NCBI GenBank assembly: GCA_029250345.1
Contig: JAQXFL010000046.1
Span: forward strand, 1 to 10,214
Direction: 5' to 3'
Source of the DNA: Candidatus Poseidoniaceae archaeon
GTDB lineage: Archaea; Thermoplasmatota; Poseidoniia; Poseidoniales; Poseidoniaceae
Length of the DNA stretch: 10,214 nt
Part shown: positions 6,362 through 10,214 of the stretch, piece after piece
Layout: each line of letters begins with the position of its first letter
How positions within the stretch are numbered: position 1 is the stretch's first letter
Notes under the pieces: model-generated
What the model was told of the DNA's origin: nothing
The model's input: only the letters and a program-made list of their open reading frames with translations
Databases searched by the model: none
Position numbers and translations under genes: made by a program

Positions 6362-7186
6362 ATGAAGATCGGCATTATTGGCGCTGGGATGGTCGGCGGA
6401 GCAATTGAGCATTGTTTTTCTGACGCTCATGAACTGTTCGTTCACGATCCAGCAAGGAGCACAGAACTATCCATTGTCACGGATAATGTGGACTTTGCTT
6501 ACATCGCTGTTCCTACACCACCGCACCCAGACACGGGTGCGTGCGATACTCGAATTGTTGAATCAACTTTGGATGCCTTGCCTGAAGGCTTCACTGCGGT
6601 GATCAAAAGCACCGTTGTCCCGGGGACGACCCAACGCTATCATGAGCAGTACCCTCATCTCAAAATCGCTTTCTCGCCAGAGTTTTTGGTAGAACGCCGT
6701 CGCCTTGAAGACTTTGCCAATCAAGATATTTTGGTTTGCGGAACGCACCACTCAGACGTTGCAGAACGGGTCTTTGAACAGCATCGACAAGCTGGAGTGC
6801 TACGCCGAGACCAAACATTCCATGTCACGCCGACCCAAGCTGAACTTGTCAAATACACGAAGAATACATTTTACGCCATGAAGGTAACCTTCGCCAATCA
6901 ATTGTACGACATCTGTCAAGCAATGGGCGAAGATTGGTACACGATTCGAGATATGATTACCGCTGAACAAGCTCAACCAATCGGACCATCTCATTTGGAC
7001 CCTATTTTCGGCCTCAATCGTGGGTTTGGTGGCAAATGTTTGCCGAAAGATTCTCTTGCTCTTGGCGTTCTTGCTGATGAGTTGGATTGTAAATACGATT
7101 GGATGGATGCAATGCAAACCGACAATGCACGATTACGAAAAGTACTGACTGGAAAACCCAGTGATGTCGTTACGAACGACGATTAA
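6362..7186 (+). CDS. short UDP-glucose/GDP-mannose dehydrogenase family protein
   Basis: Enzymes of this family oxidise a nucleotide sugar (for example UDP-glucose to UDP-glucuronate) in two NAD-dependent steps. Visible are the dinucleotide loop GAGMVG at 7-12, VPTPP at 50-54, KSTVVPGTT at 82-90, SPEFLVE at 105-111 with the conserved Glu, NTFYAMKV at 168-175 with the catalytic Lys 174, and GFGGKCLPKD at 221-230 with the nucleophilic Cys 226. The protein ends at 274, shortly after the central domain, whereas normal members run to about 390-450 residues with a C-terminal UDP-binding Rossmann domain. That domain is absent here and is not left as a frameshifted remnant, because gtrA starts 1 nt after the stop. 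The catalytic residues are intact, so it looks like a genuine short form rather than a pseudogene. Its substrate is uncertain. Confidence 0.87.
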   Translation: MKIGIIGAGMVGGAIEHCFSDAHELFVHDPARSTELSIVTDNVDFAYIAVPTPPHPDTGACDTRIVESTLDALPEGFTAVIKSTVVPGTTQRYHEQYPHLKIAFSPEFLVERRRLEDFANQDILVCGTHHSDVAERVFEQHRQAGVLRRDQTFHVTPTQAELVKYTKNTFYAMKVTFANQLYDICQAMGEDWYTIRDMITAEQAQPIGPSHLDPIFGLNRGFGGKCLPKDSLALGVLADELDCKYDWMDAMQTDNARLRKVLTGKPSDVVTNDD

Positions 7187-7187
7187 T

Positions 7188-7625
7188 ATGGAAAACAACT
7201 CAAAAATATCCCAACTCGCACCCAGGGGTTCTCTGCAGAGGTTTACTCTCGCAGGAGGTTTCAACAGCGCTGTGTTCTTTTTGATGTGGGAATGCATTCG
7301 ATTTTTTCTTGATGACGACAAAACGAGTATCCGTATTGCTTGGGCGGTAGCATGGGGCGCAACGGCGTTCATGGCTCATTTCATTCATCGGTGGTTCACT
7401 TTTGACAACCGGAAATCGATGCAATGGACCATTGGTTCATCCATTGGCGCCTATGCGTTTAGTCTCACAGGCTCAACCTATACCATCGGATTGTTTGCTA
7501 ACGAGCAAGGAGGCACTTTGCGTCTACTTGGTATCGCCAACATGCTGGTTTGGGGCTTAATAATCTGGGCCATCATGCGTCTTTTCGTGTTCCAATACCG
7601 GGTTGAAAAGAATCAAACAGCATGA
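7188..7625 (+). CDS. GtrA family membrane protein
   Basis: GtrA-like proteins are small four-helix membrane proteins linked to moving lipid-linked sugars across the membrane or to cell-surface polysaccharide synthesis. This 145-residue protein has hydrophobic helices at about 19-40, 48-71, 80-103 and 111-136, and a FMAHFIHRWFTFDNR block at 61-75 that matches the family's short His-Arg-Trp-Phe stretch. ATG 7188 begins 1 nt after the stop of the sugar-nucleotide dehydrogenase, whose reading frame ends in TAA at 7184-7186, so the genes are probably translationally coupled. The context of a nucleotidyltransferase, a dehydrogenase and a GtrA protein supports a surface-glycan role. The 3' end overlaps the convergent DUF2237 gene by 13 bp. 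Confidence 0.83.
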   Translation: MENNSKISQLAPRGSLQRFTLAGGFNSAVFFLMWECIRFFLDDDKTSIRIAWAVAWGATAFMAHFIHRWFTFDNRKSMQWTIGSSIGAYAFSLTGSTYTIGLFANEQGGTLRLLGIANMLVWGLIIWAIMRLFVFQYRVEKNQTA

Positions 7626-7975
7626 GTTTCCAACAATTCGAGTGGCACGATAAGAAGCGCTTTTTCATGCGTTGCTTCAAGATCAATGGGACATCCTTTG
7701 CCTGCATTCAGTGCTGCCAACCATGTTCGGGCGCAGACACACCACGAATCGCCCGGCTTAAGCCCTGGAAAGGAGAATTGTGGCGCAGGCGTCATCAAAT
7801 CGTTGCCTTGTGATTGAGCGAATTCGAGAAATTCCTTGGTTACGACGCAGCACACCGTATGCGAACCACGGTCGTTTTGATCGGTGTTGCACTTACCGTC
7901 GCGATACCATCCCGTGTTCGGGTCACAAGAACATGTGTCGAGCGGTTGTCCTAATACATTCAAACTTGGTTCCAT
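7613..7975 (-). CDS. DUF2237 family protein
   Basis: A 120-residue protein that matches the DUF2237 family along its length: NVLGQPLDTCSCDPNTGW at 6-23, RDGKCNTDQNDRGSHTVC at 25-42, TKEFLEFAQSQGNDLMTP at 46-63, FPGLKPGDSWCVC at 69-81 and the LEATHEKAL block at 99-107. The conserved cysteines (14, 16, 29, 42, 43, 79, 81) could bind a metal or form disulfides, but I know of no established function. ATG 7975 is chosen over an in-frame GTG at 7993 because the family block starts right after it. The gene is convergent with gtrA (13-bp tail overlap) and divergent from the TerB-like pair. The family is common in bacteria and some eukaryotes, so its presence here hints at transfer; that is an inference. 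Confidence 0.86.
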   Translation of the reverse strand: MEPSLNVLGQPLDTCSCDPNTGWYRDGKCNTDQNDRGSHTVCCVVTKEFLEFAQSQGNDLMTPAPQFSFPGLKPGDSWCVCARTWLAALNAGKGCPIDLEATHEKALLIVPLELLETHAV

Positions 7976-8067
7976 GACACCCACACCCAACACTTAGTCA
8001 TCAACTCTTGCATTTTGCCTCGTCGTTGGAATTCTTCTCCGGGTTTCAAAACATGGAGGAACGCTCA

Positions 8068-8086
8068 AGAACCGGCGTTGGGTTCT
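8068..8086. repeat. inverted repeat AGAACC-N7-GGTTCT
   Basis: A perfect 6-bp inverted repeat with a 7-base centre, ending 26 bases before the ATG at 8113. Its right arm overlaps the only TATA-like stretch (TTCTAAGT) at a promoter-like distance, so it could be an operator for the TerB-like genes. It is a short dyad and could be chance. Confidence 0.28.
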
Positions 8087-8112
8087 AAGTCTATGTCCGC
8101 TACGGCAGTGCA

Positions 8113-8544
8113 ATGCTACCGGATACAGTCCACAAACTACCCCGAGAAGAACGCTTCGCTTATGCTCGCCTGCTGGCGTTCATGGCCCGTGTTGATAACG
8201 AACTTACCGTTGACGAAATGGCCATGTTCGAACAACGGTTAGGGACTGCATTATTGTCCCCATCGCAACGTAAAATGATCCGAAATGCCTTGAAAACACC
8301 ACCTTCGCTCGAAGAATGCCTTGATGGCATGGGCGAAGAAGCAGGACGTCTCGCTCTTCGAGATGCAACCTTAATGGCGGCTGCTGATGGCGATGTGGAC
8401 GACGATGAAAAAGAAGTCTTGCAACAAATTATCGAGCACTTTGGTCTCGCTTCTGACTCCATGGAACGGTTGCTCAATTGGACCTCCCAAGGATATGCAT
8501 GGATGCAGAAGGGCTACGACATTCTGAACGAGATTTCGGAGTGA
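8113..8544 (+). CDS. TerB-like protein, first of tandem pair
   Basis: A 143-residue, all-helical, acidic protein resembling the TerB/tellurite-resistance domain family, whose members carry Asp-rich metal-linked motifs. The two hallmark repeats are visible: ARVDNELTVDE at 25-35 and the longer block ALRDATLMAAADGDVDDDE at 81-99, each in the D-(x)n-E layout typical of TerB. TerB domains occur in stress, membrane-associated and conflict-linked systems, but a cytosolic helical domain alone does not fix the role here. The downstream neighbour is a paralogue, joined by a GTGA stop/start overlap. A TATA-like TTCTAAGT lies about 26 nt before the ATG. The next gene beyond the pair is a DNA methyltransferase. 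Assignment to the TerB superfamily is by motif and should be treated as probable. Confidence 0.72.
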   Translation: MLPDTVHKLPREERFAYARLLAFMARVDNELTVDEMAMFEQRLGTALLSPSQRKMIRNALKTPPSLEECLDGMGEEAGRLALRDATLMAAADGDVDDDEKEVLQQIIEHFGLASDSMERLLNWTSQGYAWMQKGYDILNEISE

Positions 8545-8975
8545 AGTCTGTGTATCTCGATTTAGCGGTGGACTTCGCTCAAGAAGATGTCACTGGATAT
8601 GCTGAATTGATGGTCATCGTTGCTTCGGCAGACGGTGCTCTGGTCAAAGAAGAATTGGCCATAATCGAAGCACTCATGGGCCGTTGTATGATGCACCCGG
8701 AGATGAGGGTAAATATCAGAAACATGCTTGAAAACCCTCCTGCTTTGGATTTGGTTGTATCCAGATTGAATCCTGTCGTCCTAAAAATCGCCCTTCGAGA
8801 TGCCATGCTTGTCGCCGCCGTCGACGGTGAATACGATGATTCTGAAATTAAAATAATCAAGGCATTGGCGAAAGCCGCCGGGGTGCGGAAAAAGGAACTC
8901 TCTGCTTTGTTTGAGTGGGTTAAATCCGGCTGGGAATGGCACAATGAAAGTTTCCAGCATTTGGGTCTGTTGTGA
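8541..8975 (+). CDS. TerB-like protein, second of tandem pair
   Basis: A 144-residue paralogue of the preceding gene. Its TerB-type motifs are ASADGALVKEE at 28-38 and ALRDAMLVAAVDGEYDDSE at 84-102. The regions from the first motif to the C-terminus align without large gaps with the first protein, including matching ALRDA and a shared W-x-x-x-G-x-x-W near the end. GTG 8541 overlaps the first gene's stop by 4 nt (GTGA), the usual sign of translational coupling; GTG 8550 or ATG 8610 are alternatives. A longer in-frame start at TTG 8478 would run deep into the upstream gene and is less likely. Both proteins are of near-identical length, suggesting a heterodimer or duplicated subunit. Family probable, role unknown. 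Confidence 0.72.
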   Translation: MKSVYLDLAVDFAQEDVTGYAELMVIVASADGALVKEELAIIEALMGRCMMHPEMRVNIRNMLENPPALDLVVSRLNPVVLKIALRDAMLVAAVDGEYDDSEIKIIKALAKAAGVRKKELSALFEWVKSGWEWHNESFQHLGLL

Positions 8976-8996
8976 ATTTTAAACCACGCGATTTTA

Positions 8997-9015
8997 GACC
9001 CTTTTGGTAAGGGTC
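8997..9015. terminator. hairpin upstream of the methyltransferase
   Basis: GACCCTT, loop TTGGT, AAGGGTC form a perfect 7-bp stem, 22 bases after the second TerB-like stop and 45 before the ATG at 9060. A stem-loop here could terminate or attenuate transcription, or form in the 5' leader of the methyltransferase mRNA. No T-tract follows, so classical intrinsic termination is doubtful. Confidence 0.4.
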
Positions 9016-9059
9016 ACATTCAAACCGGACAAGCCAGCCCGCTGTGTTGGGTGGGGCGA

Positions 9060-10214
9060 ATGCAGAGCGGAGTAAGCGGATGGTATGCACGACTGGACCG
9101 ATGTCTTGAAAACCGCACAGAGCAAATCCATATTTGGCTCGCTGCGTGGGAGAAGTCACTTCTTGTTCACCAACCAATCGCTGCTCTCTTGCCAGAGGAC
9201 TGGCCAACACTACCTGCCAATCTTCTCACTGACCCAGGTCACGTTCTCGACCATCTTCTGGCTCGCCACGATGCTGAAGCGGACGGCCGCTCACCTCGTG
9301 GGGCGCACCCAACACCTCCACGCTTGGCAGATGCCGTCATCGCATCCGAACTCCTTGAAAGCCTAACCCGGCCGAAGACCCCAACCCAACCCTCCTCGAT
9401 GCACCTCAACAATCTCCCGCCAGGTTTCCGTCAACACCTGGAAAAGTTGAATCTCCCTCAGCACGCCAATGAACCCGAAGTCGACGATGAAGTTGAATTC
9501 GAACGTGTTGAGAAGGGATTGCGGACACTCAGTGGAATACCTCTCCCCGTTGCCGATACCTCATGCGGCGGTGGTATTTTCCACGCACGCCTCATTCGCC
9601 GACATGCTGAAAGTCACTCCGACAGCACCGAAGAGAAGAAGATTGCAGACACACGAATGTTACTGTCTTCTTTCCAACTCCTTGACAACGATGAGTTGGT
9701 CGTTGCCTCAACCCGTCAGCGCCTTCTTTTGGAATGTATTCGGTTTGATTTAGTCAGTCTCAAATCTGACAAGCCAGGCTGCCTTCCTCGTAAGGAAGCT
9801 GAGGATTTGTTTGACCTTGCGGTTCGCCAAGGCGATACTCTCCAAGGCGATTGGCCGTGGGAGGAAAGTCCGAGCCTTATCGTGACCAACCCTCCGTGGT
9901 TGCGAATTAAAGACCGATTTAGAGGAATGGAAGAGGGAAGCAAACTCCGCCGAGAACTGGGTGAGCAACTTCGCGCCCTGTCCGATAATGGGGTGCAACG
10001 CTTCTCAACGATGAGAGGCAACGTCAATTTGTACCGATTGTTCATCGAGCGTGGATTGCAGATATTGGAAACTGGAGGCCGTCTACGCCTTATCGCTCCA
10101 GACAGCATTCTGCGAGAGCAGTCTTCACATCCACTTCGCCAACTTTTGGTTGAAAGCCACGGCTGGACAGATATATGGGCCATCGAGGAAGCAAACCACT
10201 TGTTCCCGGGCATG
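9060..10214 (+). CDS. Eco57I-like N6-adenine DNA methyltransferase, partial at right edge
   Basis: The frame is open for 385 codons from ATG 9060 with no stop before the edge, so the C-terminus is missing. It reads as a class I adenine-N6 DNA methyltransferase of the Eco57I/type IIG or PglX kind. Seen in order are a helical N-terminal region (1-80), a TPPRLAD block at 85-91 corresponding to motif X, DTSCGGGIF at 166-174 (SAM-binding motif I; DPxCGSG usual), and the catalytic NPPW at 277-280 followed by LRIKDRF. Later come NLYRLFIERGLQILETGGRL and IAPDSILREQSSHPLRQLL, typical of this family's motif VI-VIII region. The spacing from motif X to motif I (about 75 residues) is unusually long. The true start could be GTG 9051. 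The missing C-terminus should hold the target-recognition domain and any nuclease. Restriction, BREX-like or orphan roles cannot be separated here. Confidence 0.83.
   Translation, partial: MQSGVSGWYARLDRCLENRTEQIHIWLAAWEKSLLVHQPIAALLPEDWPTLPANLLTDPGHVLDHLLARHDAEADGRSPRGAHPTPPRLADAVIASELLESLTRPKTPTQPSSMHLNNLPPGFRQHLEKLNLPQHANEPEVDDEVEFERVEKGLRTLSGIPLPVADTSCGGGIFHARLIRRHAESHSDSTEEKKIADTRMLLSSFQLLDNDELVVASTRQRLLLECIRFDLVSLKSDKPGCLPRKEAEDLFDLAVRQGDTLQGDWPWEESPSLIVTNPPWLRIKDRFRGMEEGSKLRRELGEQLRALSDNGVQRFSTMRGNVNLYRLFIERGLQILETGGRLRLIAPDSILREQSSHPLRQLLVESHGWTDIWAIEEANHLFPGM

Noticed and set aside
9085..9753. Short plus-strand frames over the methyltransferase region
   Set aside because: They are out of frame with the methyltransferase blocks and lack recognisable domains; the frame from 9060 is open to the window end.
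9769..9800. CTTCCT-CGTA-AGGAAG inverted repeat
   Set aside because: It is a short stem inside the methyltransferase coding frame and is best explained by chance.
9716..10213. 165-codon minus-strand frame at the right edge
   Set aside because: It is a shadow of the methyltransferase, whose NPPW and flanking motifs fix the plus frame.

Overview
The window looks like a moderate-GC archaeal chromosome segment. The strongest evidence is an archaeal-type 4-phosphopantoate--beta-alanine ligase (the archaeal route to CoA) at 1640-2392. Several promoters also look leaderless, with an AT-rich TATA-like element about 25 nt before the start codon. The mix of biosynthetic genes, intermediate GC and dense small hypothetical genes resembles a marine planktonic euryarchaeote (Marine Group II / Poseidoniales-like), but that placement is an inference. 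No rRNA, tRNA, CRISPR array or insertion sequence was found.

Layout. (1) 1-585, minus: a CoA-binding Rossmann protein, cut by the left edge. (2) 653-2392, plus: a two-gene operon, a NadC-like quinolinate phosphoribosyltransferase (NAD) and archaeal phosphopantothenate synthetase (CoA), divergent from the CoA-binding gene. (3) 2413-3597, minus: an isocitrate/isopropylmalate dehydrogenase-family enzyme, convergent with the operon across a small hairpin. (4) 3598-3822: a 225-bp divergent intergenic region with two inverted repeats. (5) 3823-5536, plus: three unrecognised genes, one with a coiled coil and a probable C-terminal winged helix and two with paired membrane segments. (6) 5573-7625, plus: a surface-sugar module of a sugar-1-phosphate nucleotidyltransferase, a short UDP-glucose/GDP-mannose dehydrogenase-like protein without the usual C-terminal domain, and a GtrA-family membrane protein. 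(7) 7613-7975, minus: a DUF2237 protein whose end overlaps gtrA tail to tail. (8) 8113-8975, plus: two TerB-like proteins, evidently tandem paralogues, joined by a GTGA overlap. (9) 9060-10214, plus: the first 385 codons of an Eco57I-like N6-adenine DNA methyltransferase, cut by the right edge.

How it fits together. The left third is cofactor and central metabolism, the middle builds or modifies a nucleotide sugar and may move a lipid-linked sugar, and the right end looks accessory. The best places for something undescribed are the tandem TerB pair beside the DNA methyltransferase, the short sugar-nucleotide dehydrogenase module, and the three-gene winged-helix/membrane cluster. None can be called a new system from this sequence alone.
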